64,000 nt of DNA, taken from the NCBI RefSeq assembly GCF_036014215.1, contig NZ_CP107921.1, positions 2,489,501 to 2,553,500 on the forward strand, in the 5' to 3' direction. Positions within the stretch are counted from its first letter, which is position 1. Every line of letters starts with the position of its first letter. Below the pieces are notes generated by a model. It worked only from the letters and a program-made list of their open reading frames with translations, was not told the DNA's origin and did no database searches. The position numbers were made by a program, and so were the translations under genes. This document shows positions 1 to 9,725 of the stretch, one piece after another. The stretch comes from Streptomyces sp. NBC_00440. Lineage in GTDB: Bacteria; Actinomycetota; Actinomycetes; Streptomycetales; Streptomycetaceae.

Positions 1-240
1 GGTGAGACCGGACTTGGCGACGATCTTCTCGATGTCCGGTACGTAGCCCGGGGCCATCAGCACGATCACGTCGTCGATGGAATCGGCCTGCTGGAAAATC
101 GTCAGGGTGTGCTCGATCACAGCCTTCCCGGCGATCTTCAGCAGTTGCTTGGGGATCGACAGACCCACGCGCTGGCCGGTACCACCGGCGAGAACGACTG
201 CTGTAGTCCGGGGCTTGGTTGCTTTGTGCTGCACAGACAC
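1..240 (-). CDS. IspD/TarI-family cytidylyltransferase, N-terminal 80 residues (cut by window edge)
   Basis: The visible N-terminus carries the nucleotide-binding signature AVVLAGGTGQRVG, followed by PKQLLKIAGKAVIEHTL. This is typical of 2-C-methyl-D-erythritol 4-phosphate cytidylyltransferase (IspD) and of CDP-ribitol pyrophosphorylase (TarI). I take the GTG at 238-240 as the start because AAGGTAGG lies 6 nt upstream; a second in-frame GTG at 232-234 is an alternative. The gene lies downstream of a GT4 glycosyltransferase on the same strand. That favours a role in CDP-activated sugar or polyol supply for a wall glycopolymer rather than MEP-pathway isoprenoid synthesis, but this is inference from context. 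The rest of the gene, which may include a fused reductase domain, lies outside the window. Confidence 0.8.
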   Translation of the reverse strand, partial: MSVQHKATKPRTTAVVLAGGTGQRVGLSIPKQLLKIAGKAVIEHTLTIFQQADSIDDVIVLMAPGYVPDIEKIVAKSGLT

Positions 241-424
241 AGACGACCTACCTTGCGATGACGAGGGAACGGTGTGATGGTCGCACTCTCCGTGACCGTC
301 TCGCAAGGTGGACGCCAAGCCTCCACAACCCTTGCGATACCGCGTGTTCACCCTAAGGGCAGGAAAGTGACTTGGATCCCCCCAGCCACTGTGAGTGACC
401 GACACCACAGGGTGCGAGGGTAAC

Positions 425-2470
425 TCATGGCTTGACGTCGGCCACGGTGAGGGCCAGGTCGTTGCTGACGGTGTAGTACGGACGCACCCTGACCCACTGC
501 TGCGGCCTGCCGCGGACCTTCCGTACGGCCTTGCGCAGCGCCCCCCAGGGGCGCTTCTTGCGCACCAGGGCCGGCGGACAGGAGTAGACGGTCTTCTTGT
601 CCACCACGTCGTCGAGGATGCGGCCGATCTTCACCGGCCGCGTCTGCGGTGCGTACCGCAGCCATATGTCCCAGTAGTCGTTGCCGGTGAGCAGACGGGC
701 GGCCGGGCCGGCCGCGGGGAAGGTGACCCGGAAGCCGTCCGTGCCCTCGCGGCTGCCGGGGAAGGCCAGTTCCTCGCTCGTACCGCCGCGGCGGCGCAGC
801 AGCAGGACCGGGTCCCCGGCGAGCGCGGCCGCCCCCAACAGGGTTCCCGACACGGTGAGTTGAGTCCCGTCGACGCCGATGTCCCCGGCTTCGGCGTGCA
901 CGGGTCTGTTCCAGCTGCGCATGGTCAGGAAGCCCTTGTCCTTGAGCCGGTGGGCGACCTGGTTGCGCACCCCGTCGTTCCGCGCGGCGCGCAGCGGGCC
1001 GCGCTGGTCGACGGAGCGGGCGGCGATCCGTACCCGCCGTCCGGAGCCGGCCGCCTCGGCGTAGAAGTCCCAGACCCCCTCGGCGAACTCCTCGCCGGCC
1101 GGGACGACCGCGACACCGTCCGCGTCGAAGGGGTACGAGCGCTGGTCGGTCCGGTCGTCGGCGCGCGAGCAGAGCAGCCGCTGCCCGTCGTGCGCCGACG
1201 GGTCCGCGGCATCGGAGCCCTCGGGGCCCTCGGGGCCCGGTACGAGGGTGACGGTCAGCTCGCCGTCCGGACGCACCACACAGTCCGCCTCCGGTGCGAA
1301 CGCCGGCCGGCCGGCGCGGCTCGCGGCCTGTGGGCGCAGTGCGGTGAAGAGCTTCTCGTACTGCTCGGTGACCTGACTGGGGTCGAAGCGGCGGGCGTTG
1401 GCGAGCGCCGCCGAACTCATCCGGCGCCGCAGTTCCTCGTCGTCGATGAGCTTCAGGAGCGCGGCGGCGACCGCGGCGCTGTCGCCGACGGGCACGAGCA
1501 GTCCGTCCACGCCGTCCTCGATGATCTCGCGGGGGCCGTAGTCGCAGTCCGTGGAGACGACCGGCAGCCCGCAGCGCATCGCCTCGACCAGCGTCATGCC
1601 GAAGGACTCGTGGCGGGAGGTGGACACGGCGATGGCGCCCTTGGCCCACTCGGGCTCGATGGGCGAGTGGGGGCCCATGAGATGGACCCGGTTGTGCAGG
1701 CCCCTGGTCTCGATGCGCTCCCGGAGTTTCGGGCGTTCGGAACCCCCGCCGTAGATCCGCAGGGTCCAGTCCGGGCGTTCGGCGGCCACCTCCGCGAAGG
1801 CGTCGACCAGTACCTGGTACTGCTTCTCGGGCGCCAGCCGCCCGGCGGCGACCACGGTGGTGCCGCTGCCGTCGGACGGCGCGACGGGCGGTTCGGGAAC
1901 GCTGTTGGGGATCGCGAGCACCCGGGTCGCGGGCAGCGGCATCTTCTCGCGGTACACCGCGGCGTCGCCCTCGGAGACGGTCACGAAGGCGTCGAGTGCG
2001 GCCAGGTGCTCGTACAGCTGGGAGCGCAGGGCCTGCTTGTGGTGGTTGTGCGTCATGTGCTCCTGGCCGATGAGCACCGCACCGGCCGGGGCGAACTGGG
2101 CGACGTACGCCACCAGACCGGGCCGGGTACCGATGACGACGTCCGCGTCCGATGCGGCGTAGTGCTTGCGCACCCGCTGGTCGGAGAGCTTGCTGTACTC
2201 CTTGAAACGCGCCTCGGCCGCCGGCAGGCACTGCGAGGGCTGCCGCTGGAGCGGATGCTCCAGTTCATTGGCCATCGAGGCGGGATCGGTGTCGACCAGG
2301 GGTACGACGGTGATCCGGGGGTCGATCCGGAACAGCGGGATCTCCCGGTGCCGGAAGACCGAGACGATCTCGACCTCGTGCCGGTCGGCGAGCTCTTCGG
2401 CCAGGTTCAGTGTGGTCTTGATCGTGCCGCCGATCCCGTAGACCGTGTGGATGAGGAAGGAGATCTTCAT
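425..2470 (-). CDS. GT4-family glycosyltransferase with long C-terminal beta-type module (teichoic-acid type)
   Basis: The 681-residue protein begins MKISFLIHTVYGIGGT, a classic GT-B N-terminus with the GG acceptor loop. The E-x7-E retaining-enzyme motif (HESFGMTLVEA) is near residues 287-297, followed by the donor-binding stretch GLPVVSTDCDYGPREII. The GT domain ends near residue 400. The remaining 280 residues (for example NDYWDIWLRY) resemble the beta-rich accessory domains seen in actinobacterial TagE/TagF-like wall polymer enzymes, as I remember them. The likely role is transfer of a hexose to a wall glycopolymer in the cytoplasm. I chose the ATG at 2470 because everything upstream in frame is low-complexity and lacks family similarity; only a weak GGGGC precedes it. 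The gene is separated from obg by a strong terminator and lies 184 nt upstream of the cytidylyltransferase. Confidence 0.8.
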   Translation of the reverse strand: MKISFLIHTVYGIGGTIKTTLNLAEELADRHEVEIVSVFRHREIPLFRIDPRITVVPLVDTDPASMANELEHPLQRQPSQCLPAAEARFKEYSKLSDQRVRKHYAASDADVVIGTRPGLVAYVAQFAPAGAVLIGQEHMTHNHHKQALRSQLYEHLAALDAFVTVSEGDAAVYREKMPLPATRVLAIPNSVPEPPVAPSDGSGTTVVAAGRLAPEKQYQVLVDAFAEVAAERPDWTLRIYGGGSERPKLRERIETRGLHNRVHLMGPHSPIEPEWAKGAIAVSTSRHESFGMTLVEAMRCGLPVVSTDCDYGPREIIEDGVDGLLVPVGDSAAVAAALLKLIDDEELRRRMSSAALANARRFDPSQVTEQYEKLFTALRPQAASRAGRPAFAPEADCVVRPDGELTVTLVPGPEGPEGSDAADPSAHDGQRLLCSRADDRTDQRSYPFDADGVAVVPAGEEFAEGVWDFYAEAAGSGRRVRIAARSVDQRGPLRAARNDGVRNQVAHRLKDKGFLTMRSWNRPVHAEAGDIGVDGTQLTVSGTLLGAAALAGDPVLLLRRRGGTSEELAFPGSREGTDGFRVTFPAAGPAARLLTGNDYWDIWLRYAPQTRPVKIGRILDDVVDKKTVYSCPPALVRKKRPWGALRKAVRKVRGRPQQWVRVRPYYTVSNDLALTVADVKP

Positions 2471-2660
2471 CTGCCCCGTAACTCCGCTTCCGCTACTCCG
2501 GGCCGGTGCACAACCCCCGCCATGACATCGCAGGCCCGCGTTCACGGGTGGTTGGTCATCCACCCGCTTACAAGACACCTGTTGGCAACCATCGGTTGTG
2601 CATTTCTGTGAAGCGGCCGCGGGAACGGACTGCGCGATGGCCCGGAACAGTCGGCGCAAC

Positions 2661-2706
2661 AGCCCGGAGGCCCGGGAACGCGTCGGCGTTCCCGGGCCTC
2701 CGGGCT
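2661..2706 (-). terminator. Strong intrinsic terminator after obg
   Basis: A perfect 21-bp inverted repeat (AGCCCGGAGGCCCGGGAACGC, loop GTCG) lies 35 nt downstream of the obg stop. It isolates obg from the downstream glycosyltransferase. Confidence 0.85.
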
Positions 2707-2740
2707 GCTGGGTGGTTCCGTCAGAACGTGTGCGGTTCTG

Positions 2741-4180
2741 CTAGAACGGCTTGAACTCGTCGTACTCCTTGTCCGACTCGTCCCGTTCGGCCTGGCGGTC
2801 CCGGCGCTTCTGCTCGGCGGGCCGGGGCGCTTCGAGGCGGTGGTCCTCGCCACGGCGGCCGAGCATCTCGGCGCCCGCCATCATCGTCGGCTCCCAGTCG
2901 AAGACCACGGCGTTGTCCTCGGCGCCGATGGCCACGCCGTCACCCGCACGGGCACCGGCCTTCATCAGCTGGTCCTCGACACCGAGGCGGCTGAGCCGGT
3001 CGGCGAGGTAGCCGACGGCCTCGTCGTTGCTGAAGTCGGTCTGGCGGACCCAGCGTTCGGGCTTCTCGCCGCGGACGCGGTAGACGCCTTCCTCCTCCTC
3101 GAAGCTGACCGTGAAGCCCGCGTCGTCGACGGCCTTCGGGCGGATGACGACCCGGGTGGCCTCCTCGGCCGGCTTCGCCGCGCGCGCCTCGGCGATGATG
3201 CCGGCCAGCGCGAAGGACAGCTCCTTCAGCCCCAGATGGGCCACGGCGGAGACCTCGAAGACCTGGTAGCCGCGCGCCTCCAGATCCGGGCGGATCATGT
3301 CGGCGAGGTCCTGGCCGTCGGGGATGTCGACCTTGTTGAGGGCGACGATACGGGGCCGGTTCTCCAGGCCGCCGTACAGCTTGAGCTCCTCCTCGATCAT
3401 GTCGAGGTCGGAGACCGGGTCACGGTCGGACTCCAGCGTCGCCGTGTCCAGCACGTGCACGAGCACCGAGCAGCGCTCGACGTGTCGCAGGAACTCCAGG
3501 CCGAGGCCCTTGCCCTGGCTGGCGCCGGGGATGAGACCGGGGACGTCCGCGATGGTGTAGACGGTCGAACCGGCCGTCACCACACCGAGGTTGGGGACGA
3601 GCGTGGTGAACGGGTAGTCCGCGATCTTCGGCTTGGCCGCGCTCAGCACCGAGATCAGCGAGGACTTGCCTGCGCTCGGGTAGCCGACGAGCGCCACGTC
3701 GGCGACGGTCTTGAGCTCCAGGACGATGTCCCGGGACTCCCCCGGCTCGCCGAGGAGCGCGAACCCGGGCGCCTTGCGGCGGGCCGAGGCCAGCGCGTGG
3801 TTCCCGAGGCCACCGCGGCCGCCCTGGCCCGCGACGAAGGTGGTGCCCTGGCCGACCAGGTCGGCCAGGACGTTCCCGTCCTTGTCCAGCACGACGGTGC
3901 CGTCCGGCACGGGCAGCACGAGGTCGTGCCCGTCCTTGCCGGAGCGGTTGTCACCGGCGCCGGGCTGGCCGTTGGTGGCCTTGCGGTGCGGGCTGTGGTG
4001 GTAGTCGAGCAGTGTGGTCACGGCCTGCTCCACGACGAGGATGACGTCGCCGCCCCGCCCGCCGTTGCCGCCGTCGGGTCCGCCGAGCGGCTTGAACTTC
4101 TCACGGTGTACGGAGGCGCAGCCGTGGCCCCCGCTACCCGCGGCGGCATGCAGCTCGACGCGGTCCACGAAGGTGGTCAT
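2741..4180 (-). CDS. obg: Obg/CgtA GTPase
   Basis: The 479-residue protein has three recognisable parts. The glycine-rich Obg fold is at 1-158 ([27 protein letters not shown]). The G domain has G1 GYPSAGKSS at 166-174, G3 DVPG and G4 NKVD near 292. The actinobacterial C-terminal OCT-type domain ends in an acidic/basic tail ([13 protein letters not shown]). Obg is an essential ribosome-associated GTPase that monitors GTP level. In S. coelicolor it is known to link GTP level to the onset of aerial development. The start ATG has GGAGG 7 nt upstream. A terminator-like hairpin separates it from rpmA, so obg can be transcribed alone or by read-through from rplU-rpmA. Confidence 0.97.
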   Translation of the reverse strand: MTTFVDRVELHAAAGSGGHGCASVHREKFKPLGGPDGGNGGRGGDVILVVEQAVTTLLDYHHSPHRKATNGQPGAGDNRSGKDGHDLVLPVPDGTVVLDKDGNVLADLVGQGTTFVAGQGGRGGLGNHALASARRKAPGFALLGEPGESRDIVLELKTVADVALVGYPSAGKSSLISVLSAAKPKIADYPFTTLVPNLGVVTAGSTVYTIADVPGLIPGASQGKGLGLEFLRHVERCSVLVHVLDTATLESDRDPVSDLDMIEEELKLYGGLENRPRIVALNKVDIPDGQDLADMIRPDLEARGYQVFEVSAVAHLGLKELSFALAGIIAEARAAKPAEEATRVVIRPKAVDDAGFTVSFEEEEGVYRVRGEKPERWVRQTDFSNDEAVGYLADRLSRLGVEDQLMKAGARAGDGVAIGAEDNAVVFDWEPTMMAGAEMLGRRGEDHRLEAPRPAEQKRRDRQAERDESDKEYDEFKPF

Positions 4181-4230
4181 GGGTGTGCCTCCAGAAACGT
4201 ACGGAATTGTCTTACCTGTAACACGCGAAA

Positions 4231-4272
4231 GGCGGACCGGCTTCCCGTAAGCAACGGGAAACCTGGTCCGCC
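4231..4272 (-). terminator. Hairpin between rpmA and obg
   Basis: An outer arm GGCGGACC/GGTCCGCC and an inner arm TTCCCGT/ACGGGAA stack into one interrupted stem. It lies 32 nt after the rpmA stop and about 50 nt before the obg start codon. It probably terminates or attenuates the rplU-rpmA transcript. Confidence 0.7.
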
Positions 4273-4303
4273 CTCGACAGATCGCTCTACGGCAGCCTAG
4301 GGA

Positions 4304-4558
4304 TCAGGCGACCGGAACGATGTTCACGACCTTGCGGCCGCGGTGCGTGCCGAACTCGACCGAACCGGGGTTCAGCGCGAACAGCGTGTCGTCGCCGCCA
4401 CGGCCGACGCCGGTGCCCGGGTGGAAGTGGGTGCCGCGCTGGCGGACCAGGATCTCACCGGCGTTGACGACCTGACCGCCGAAGCGCTTCACGCCGAGCC
4501 GCTGAGCATTGGAATCGCGCCCGTTCCGAGTGGACGATGCGCCCTTCTTGTGTGCCAT
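4304..4558 (-). CDS. rpmA: 50S ribosomal protein L27
   Basis: This 84-residue protein starts [19 protein letters not shown] and contains [15 protein letters not shown] and [10 protein letters not shown], the diagnostic L27 sequence. L27 reaches the peptidyl-transferase centre with its N-terminus. Here there is no N-terminal cleavable extension of the Firmicute type. AAGGGA sits 8 nt upstream of the ATG. It follows rplU by 11 nt, the conserved L21-L27 operon. Confidence 0.98.
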   Translation of the reverse strand: MAHKKGASSTRNGRDSNAQRLGVKRFGGQVVNAGEILVRQRGTHFHPGTGVGRGGDDTLFALNPGSVEFGTHRGRKVVNIVPVA

Positions 4559-4569
4559 GTCTCAGTCCC

Positions 4570-4890
4570 TTACTTCGCAGCCGCGGGGATACCGGTGACC
4601 TTGATCGCCGTGTACTGCTGGCGGTGACCCTGGCGACGGCGGTAGCCGGTCTTGTTCTTGTAGCGAAGGATGTCGATCTTCGCGCCCTTGTGGTGATCCA
4701 CGACCTCGGCCTGGACCTTGATACCGGCAAGCACCCACGGGTCGCTGGTGACCGCGTCACCGTCGACCACGAGCAGGGTCGAGAGCTCGACCGTGTCGCC
4801 AACCTTGGCGGTGGGAATCTTGTCAACCTCAACGATGTCGTCGACAGCAACCTTGTGCTGACGACCACCGCTGCGCACGATGGCGTACAC
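4570..4890 (-). CDS. rplU: 50S ribosomal protein L21
   Basis: The 106-residue protein starts [19 protein letters not shown] and contains [19 protein letters not shown], the RNA-binding C-terminal signature of L21. It binds 23S rRNA in the large subunit. Translation starts at GTG with AGAGAG about 7 nt upstream. It is the first gene of the rplU-rpmA pair. The 281 nt upstream, back to rne, must carry its promoter. I see no recognisable L21 autoregulatory structure there. Confidence 0.98.
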   Translation of the reverse strand: MYAIVRSGGRQHKVAVDDIVEVDKIPTAKVGDTVELSTLLVVDGDAVTSDPWVLAGIKVQAEVVDHHKGAKIDILRYKNKTGYRRRQGHRQQYTAIKVTGIPAAAK

Positions 4891-5117
4891 GCGGATCTCT
4901 CTTTCGCTCGGAATCGGCCCTCTGATGCCAGCCGCTCACACGGGTCCGGGGACCCGCGACGATCCGGAATGGACGAGCGGCCTCTCCCGGCGGAGCCAGG
5001 AGGGAGTTGCTCAGAGGTGTGGCGCAAGGAAACACGCCGAGGGGTAAGGCTACGGGGCGGGGTCCGGGGGGTCAAACCGGCCCCTGACGGGGTCCGGGCA
5101 GGACGGCCGGACAGCCA

Positions 5118-5149
5118 GGTGCGGCCCTCCCGGAGGAGGGCCGCACCTT
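5118..5149 (-). terminator. Terminator after rne
   Basis: The stem AGGTGCGGCCCTCC pairs perfectly with GGAGGGCCGCACCT around a 4-nt loop. It begins 22 nt beyond the rne stop and separates rne from rplU. Confidence 0.85.
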
Positions 5150-5171
5150 TCGTCTGACGGGCCGGCGCGGG

Positions 5172-8100
5172 TCAGTCCTCGGTGGAGGCCGTGACTCCGG
5201 GCGCCGACTGCTCCTCGGCGGCGACCGTCTTCTTGGTCGCCTTCTTGGCCGTCGTCTTCTTGGCCGCGGTGGTCTTCTTCGCCGCGGTCTTCTTGGCGGC
5301 CGCCTTCTTCGCGGGCGCCTTCTTGGCCGTCTTGCGCGCGGCCGTCTTCTTGGCCGGTGCCTCGGTCTCCGCAGCCGCGGGGGCCTCGTCCGACGGGGAC
5401 TCGACCACGACGACAGACGCATCGGCCGCGCCCGCGGGGGCGGTGGCCTTACGGGTCGCCCGGCGGCGAGCCCGCGGCGGTGCGGCTTCGGCGGCCGGCT
5501 CGGCGGAGGCCTGCGGCTCCTCGGCCACGGGGGCCGGGGCCTCCTCGACCACGATCTCCGCGGTCTCGTCGGCTGCCTTGGGCGCACCGGCCGGGGCCGT
5601 GGCCTTACGGGTCGCCCGACGGCGCCCACGGGCCGGAGCGGCCTCCTGGGCGGGCTCGGGCTCGGCGACCGGCTCGGCGGCCGGCTGCTGGGCGGCGGGC
5701 TGCTCGGCGACCGGCTCGGGAGCGGCGGGCTGCTCGCTCACGGGCTCGGAGACGGCCGGTTCGGAGACAACCGGCTCGGGCTCGGGCTGCGTACCCTTCG
5801 GGGCGCCGGCCGGGGCCGACACCTTGCGGGTCGCCCTGCGGCGGCCGCGGCTGCGCGTGGCGGCCGCCTCCGCCTCGGCGGGGCTGCTGTACAGCTCCTC
5901 GTCCGGTACGAAGCTCTCCGGCTCGTCCGCCACGGGGACCACATCGACGTACTCGGTGTCCGCCTCGTGGTCGTGTGCCTCGTCGTGACCCTGGTCCGAC
6001 GTGTGCTCGTGGTCGGCCGTGTGCTCGTGGTCGCCGCCCGCGCCGCGGCCGCGCTTCTTGGAGCGCTTGCCACCGCCGCCACCGGCCGACGTCGGCTGCT
6101 CCATGTGCACGATCACGCCGCGCCCGTTGCAGTGGACGCAGGTCTCGGAGAAGGACTCAAGGAGGCCCTGGCCGACCCGCTTACGGGTCATCTGGACCAG
6201 GCCGAGCGAGGTGACCTCGGCGACCTGGTGCTTCGTACGGTCCCGGCCCAGGCACTCCAGCAGACGCCGCAGCACCAGGTCCCGGTTGGACTCCAGCACC
6301 ATGTCGATGAAGTCCACGACGACGATGCCGCCGAGGTCGCGCAGCCGCAGCTGGCGGACGATCTCCTCGGCCGCCTCCAGGTTGTTCTTGGTCACCGTCT
6401 CTTCGAGGTTGCCGCCCTGGCCGGTGAACTTGCCGGTGTTGACGTCGACCACGACCATCGCCTCGGTCTTGTCGATCACCAGCGACCCGCCGCTGGGCAG
6501 ATAGACCTTGCGGTCCAGCGCCTTCATCAGCTGCTCGTCGATGCGGTACGTCGCGAAGACGTCGACCTCGGACGTCCAGCGCGAGAGCCGGTCGGCCAGG
6601 TCGGGGGCGACATGGGCGACGTAACCGTGGATCGTGTCCCAGGCTTCGTTGCCGCTGACGATGACCTTCGAGAAGTCCTCGTTGAAGATGTCGCGGACGA
6701 CCCGGACGGTCATGTCCGGCTCGCCGTAGAGCAGCGTCGGGGCATTGCTGCTGCCGCCGCTCTTCGCCTTCTTCTCGATGTCCTCCCACTGCGCCTGGAG
6801 CCGCTCGACGTCACGGCGCAGCTCGTCCTCGCTGGCGCCCTCGGCAGCGGTACGCACGATGACGCCCGCGTCCTCGGGAACGATCTTCTTGAGGATGGTC
6901 TTCAGCCGGGAGCGCTCGGTGTCGGGCAGCTTGCGGCTGATGCCGGTCATCGAGCCCTCGGGCACGTAGACCAGGTAGCGGCCGGGCAGCGAGACCTGGC
7001 TGGTCAGGCGAGCGCCCTTGTGGCCGATCGGGTCCTTGGTCACCTGGACCAGGACCGACTGGCCCGACTTGAGCGCGGTCTCGATACGGCGCGGCCCGTG
7101 GGCCATGCCGAGCGCCTCGAAGTTGACCTCACCGGCGTACAGGACGGCGTTGCGGCCCTTGCCGATGTCGACGAACGCGGCCTCCATCGACGGCAGCACG
7201 TTCTGGACCTTGCCCAGGTAGACGTTGCCGACGTAGCTGGTGGCCTGCTCCTTGTTGACGTAGTGCTCGACCAGCACGTTGTCCTCAAGGACACCGATCT
7301 GGGTGCGCTCGCCGTGCTGGCGGACGACCATCACCCGCTCGACGGCCTCACGGCGGGCCAGGAACTCGGCCTCCGTGATGATCGGGACGCGACGGCGGCC
7401 CTGCTCGCGCCCCTCGCGGCGGCGCTGCTTCTTCGCCTCCATCCGGGTCGAGCCCTTGATGGACTGGACCTCGTCGAAGCCGGTGCCGGGCTCGCGCTCG
7501 GCTGCTTCCTTCTTGCGCGGCTCACGGACCTTGACGACCGTGCGCTCCGGGTCGTCGGCCACGGCGTCGGCGTCGGTGCCGGTGTCACCGCTGCGACGGC
7601 GACGGCGACGGCGACGCCGGCTGCTGCTGGACCCGGAGGCCGCGTGGTCGTCGTCCTCCTCGTCCGTGCCCGTGGCGGAGGCCGCGTGGCCGTCCTCCTC
7701 CTCGTCCGGACCCTCCGCCTCGGTGTCGCTGGAGTCGCGGCGGTCGCTGCGGTCGCTGCGGTCGTCACGGTCGTTGCTGTCGTTGTCGTCCGTGTCTCCG
7801 GACTCGCCACGACGGCGGCGGCGGCCACCCCGGCGACGGCGGCGCGAGGGCCGGTCACCGTACTCGTCGGACTCGTCGCCGTGCTGCGCGTCATCGGCGG
7901 ACTGCTCGTCGGCCTCGGCCTCATCGGCCGCGGGCTGCTCGGCCGCGGCGGGCGCGGCCACCGGCTCCGGAGCCTTTTCGGCTTCCGCGGGCTCGCCACG
8001 GCGACGGCGGCGACGGCCGCGCGTGCCGCCCTGCGGCGCGGACTCGGCGGGCTCGGACGCCTTGACGGTCTCCTCGACCGCTGCCTCGTCCTCCTCGGCC

Positions 8101-9443
8101 TCTTCCGCGGACTGGGCGGGCCGGGCGGCGGCAGCGGCGGCAGCGGTCTCCGGCGTCTGGAACATCGGCTCGGCGAAGACAGGGGCCTGGAAGACGGCCA
8201 CGGCGGGGCGCTGCGCACGGCGGCGCGAGCCGCGACCGGGCTCCGCGGCCTCGGCGGGCTCCGCGGGGCGCTGCGCCTTCTCCTTCTCGCCGACAGCGGT
8301 GAACTGCGGGGACTCGGCCCTGCGGCGCTTGCGTCCGCGCGGCGCGGCCTCGGTCTCCTCGGCGAGCGCCTCGGCCACGGCCTCGGGCAGGCTCTCGCCT
8401 GCGGCCTCGGGCTGGCCGGCATCGGACTGCCGACCGGACTGCGGGCTGGCGGCGGGCGAGGTGGCACGGCGGCGGCTGCGGCCGCGCGGCGCTTCGGCGG
8501 CCGGGGCCTCGGCGGCGGGCGCTGCGGGCGCGGCGGCCTGCTCGGTCGCGGGCTGCTCGGCCGCGGCGGGCGCGGTGGCCTTACGGGTGGCACGGCGGCG
8601 GGTACGCGCCGGAGCGGCGTCCTGCGTCACGGCGGACTCGGCCGGCTCATCGGAACCGGCGGACGGGGCGGTCTCCGCCGCACCGGCGGTCTCAGTCGTG
8701 GTGCTCGCCCGGTCCGCGGCCTCGGAGCTCTTCGGTGCGCCGGCGGGCGCGGTGGCCTTACGGGTGGCACGGCGGCGGGTACGCGCCGGGGCGGCGTCCT
8801 GCGCCTCGGCGGACTCGGACGACTCGGTGTTCCGCACAGTCTCATCGGCCACAACGGGCTCCGGCTCAGCAGCGGCCACGACGGCCTGGGTGGTCTGCGG
8901 CTCGTCCACGGGCGCGCCGGTGGACCGGGTGGCGCGGCGGCGGGACCTCGTGGGCGCCGCCGTTTCGGACGGCCCTGACGTTTCTGCGGCTTCCACGGCG
9001 GATACTGCGGTGGCACCGTCCGAACCGGGCTGCGGTGCGCCCGCAGGGGCGGAGGCACGGCGGCGGGCACGGCCGCGCGGCGCTTCGGCGGCGGGCTCCT
9101 CGCTCACCGCTTCGGCGGGCGCGGCGTCCGTGGCGGGACCCGCGATGGGGGTCTCCCCTGGTCGAGCGTCGTCGAGAGCTCGGGCAACGGTCGCCTTACG
9201 GGTGGCGCGGCGGCGGGCGGGCGGCGCCGCTGTCTCACCTGCGCCGGAGTCGGCCTCGGTGGCCTCCGCGGCCGGTATGGCCGGCGTCACCACTGCGGCC
9301 TCTTCGGCGGCGCCGTTCTGCGCGCCGGCCGGGGGGCCTGCGGGGCGCGACGCGGCCCTGCGCCGACGGCGCGGGGGCAGCGTGTCGCTGGGACTGGTCT
9401 CTTCGTTCGCTCCGGTGGTACCGGAATCGTTCGACTCAAGCAT
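5172..9443 (-). CDS. rne: Ribonuclease E/G with long repetitive flanking arms
   Basis: This 1423-residue endoribonuclease has its catalytic core at about residues 690-1115. The core includes the S1 region (SYVGNVYLGKVQNVLPSMEAA split by the RNA-binding loop), the DNase I-like catalytic segment with DVNTGKF, and the zinc-link motif CVHCNGRG. It initiates mRNA decay and stable-RNA processing. The N-terminal arm (1 to about 690) and the C-terminal arm (about 1150-1423) are low-complexity. They are built from acidic/Ala-Pro linkers and recurrent basic blocks of the type RRRATRKATAPAGAPK. The extreme C-terminus is an AKKT-rich histone-H1-like tail. I take the ATG at 9443 as the start, with GGGAGAA about 10 nt upstream. 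An in-frame GTG at 9464 has its GGGAGC only one nucleotide away and is less likely. Confidence 0.95.
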   Translation of the reverse strand: MLESNDSGTTGANEETSPSDTLPPRRRRRAASRPAGPPAGAQNGAAEEAAVVTPAIPAAEATEADSGAGETAAPPARRRATRKATVARALDDARPGETPIAGPATDAAPAEAVSEEPAAEAPRGRARRRASAPAGAPQPGSDGATAVSAVEAAETSGPSETAAPTRSRRRATRSTGAPVDEPQTTQAVVAAAEPEPVVADETVRNTESSESAEAQDAAPARTRRRATRKATAPAGAPKSSEAADRASTTTETAGAAETAPSAGSDEPAESAVTQDAAPARTRRRATRKATAPAAAEQPATEQAAAPAAPAAEAPAAEAPRGRSRRRATSPAASPQSGRQSDAGQPEAAGESLPEAVAEALAEETEAAPRGRKRRRAESPQFTAVGEKEKAQRPAEPAEAAEPGRGSRRRAQRPAVAVFQAPVFAEPMFQTPETAAAAAAARPAQSAEEAEEDEAAVEETVKASEPAESAPQGGTRGRRRRRRGEPAEAEKAPEPVAAPAAAEQPAADEAEADEQSADDAQHGDESDEYGDRPSRRRRRGGRRRRRGESGDTDDNDSNDRDDRSDRSDRRDSSDTEAEGPDEEEDGHAASATGTDEEDDDHAASGSSSSRRRRRRRRRSGDTGTDADAVADDPERTVVKVREPRKKEAAEREPGTGFDEVQSIKGSTRMEAKKQRRREGREQGRRRVPIITEAEFLARREAVERVMVVRQHGERTQIGVLEDNVLVEHYVNKEQATSYVGNVYLGKVQNVLPSMEAAFVDIGKGRNAVLYAGEVNFEALGMAHGPRRIETALKSGQSVLVQVTKDPIGHKGARLTSQVSLPGRYLVYVPEGSMTGISRKLPDTERSRLKTILKKIVPEDAGVIVRTAAEGASEDELRRDVERLQAQWEDIEKKAKSGGSSNAPTLLYGEPDMTVRVVRDIFNEDFSKVIVSGNEAWDTIHGYVAHVAPDLADRLSRWTSEVDVFATYRIDEQLMKALDRKVYLPSGGSLVIDKTEAMVVVDVNTGKFTGQGGNLEETVTKNNLEAAEEIVRQLRLRDLGGIVVVDFIDMVLESNRDLVLRRLLECLGRDRTKHQVAEVTSLGLVQMTRKRVGQGLLESFSETCVHCNGRGVIVHMEQPTSAGGGGGKRSKKRGRGAGGDHEHTADHEHTSDQGHDEAHDHEADTEYVDVVPVADEPESFVPDEELYSSPAEAEAAATRSRGRRRATRKVSAPAGAPKGTQPEPEPVVSEPAVSEPVSEQPAAPEPVAEQPAAQQPAAEPVAEPEPAQEAAPARGRRRATRKATAPAGAPKAADETAEIVVEEAPAPVAEEPQASAEPAAEAAPPRARRRATRKATAPAGAADASVVVVESPSDEAPAAAETEAPAKKTAARKTAKKAPAKKAAAKKTAAKKTTAAKKTTAKKATKKTVAAEEQSAPGVTASTED

Positions 9444-9725
9444 TGCGGGCGGTTCTCCCGTCACGCTCCCGGGCGCCGCGTCTGTGTCCGGTCCGGCACG
9501 GTCCGCGTCAGATGCACGGTCCCGCTCGTCCGGGGCGCGGGCGCCGCACGGGAGCTGATGTCTGGCTCGCCGGTTCCCTACGCGATGTACGTACGGCCTG
9601 GCGAAAGTCTTCTGGTCAGTGCGCTGCCCGACCCAGGTGGCTCCCGGATACGAGGGCTGCGCTACAACGACTGGTCCTTACGCGGCGGGACCGCCTCCGG
9701 GGCCCGGGGGCCCGAGAGGTCCGTC

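Noticed and set aside
395..2611. 738-codon plus-strand ORF opposite the glycosyltransferase
   Set aside because: Antisense shadow of a GC-rich gene; it has repetitive Gly/Arg/Val-rich composition and no family motif.
5967..8978. 1003-codon plus-strand ORF opposite rne
   Set aside because: It mirrors the repetitive codons of the RNase E arms; no plausible start or domain.
9444..9464. Upstream GTG start of rne
   Set aside because: The ribosome site is only one base from that GTG; the ATG at 9443 has normal spacing.
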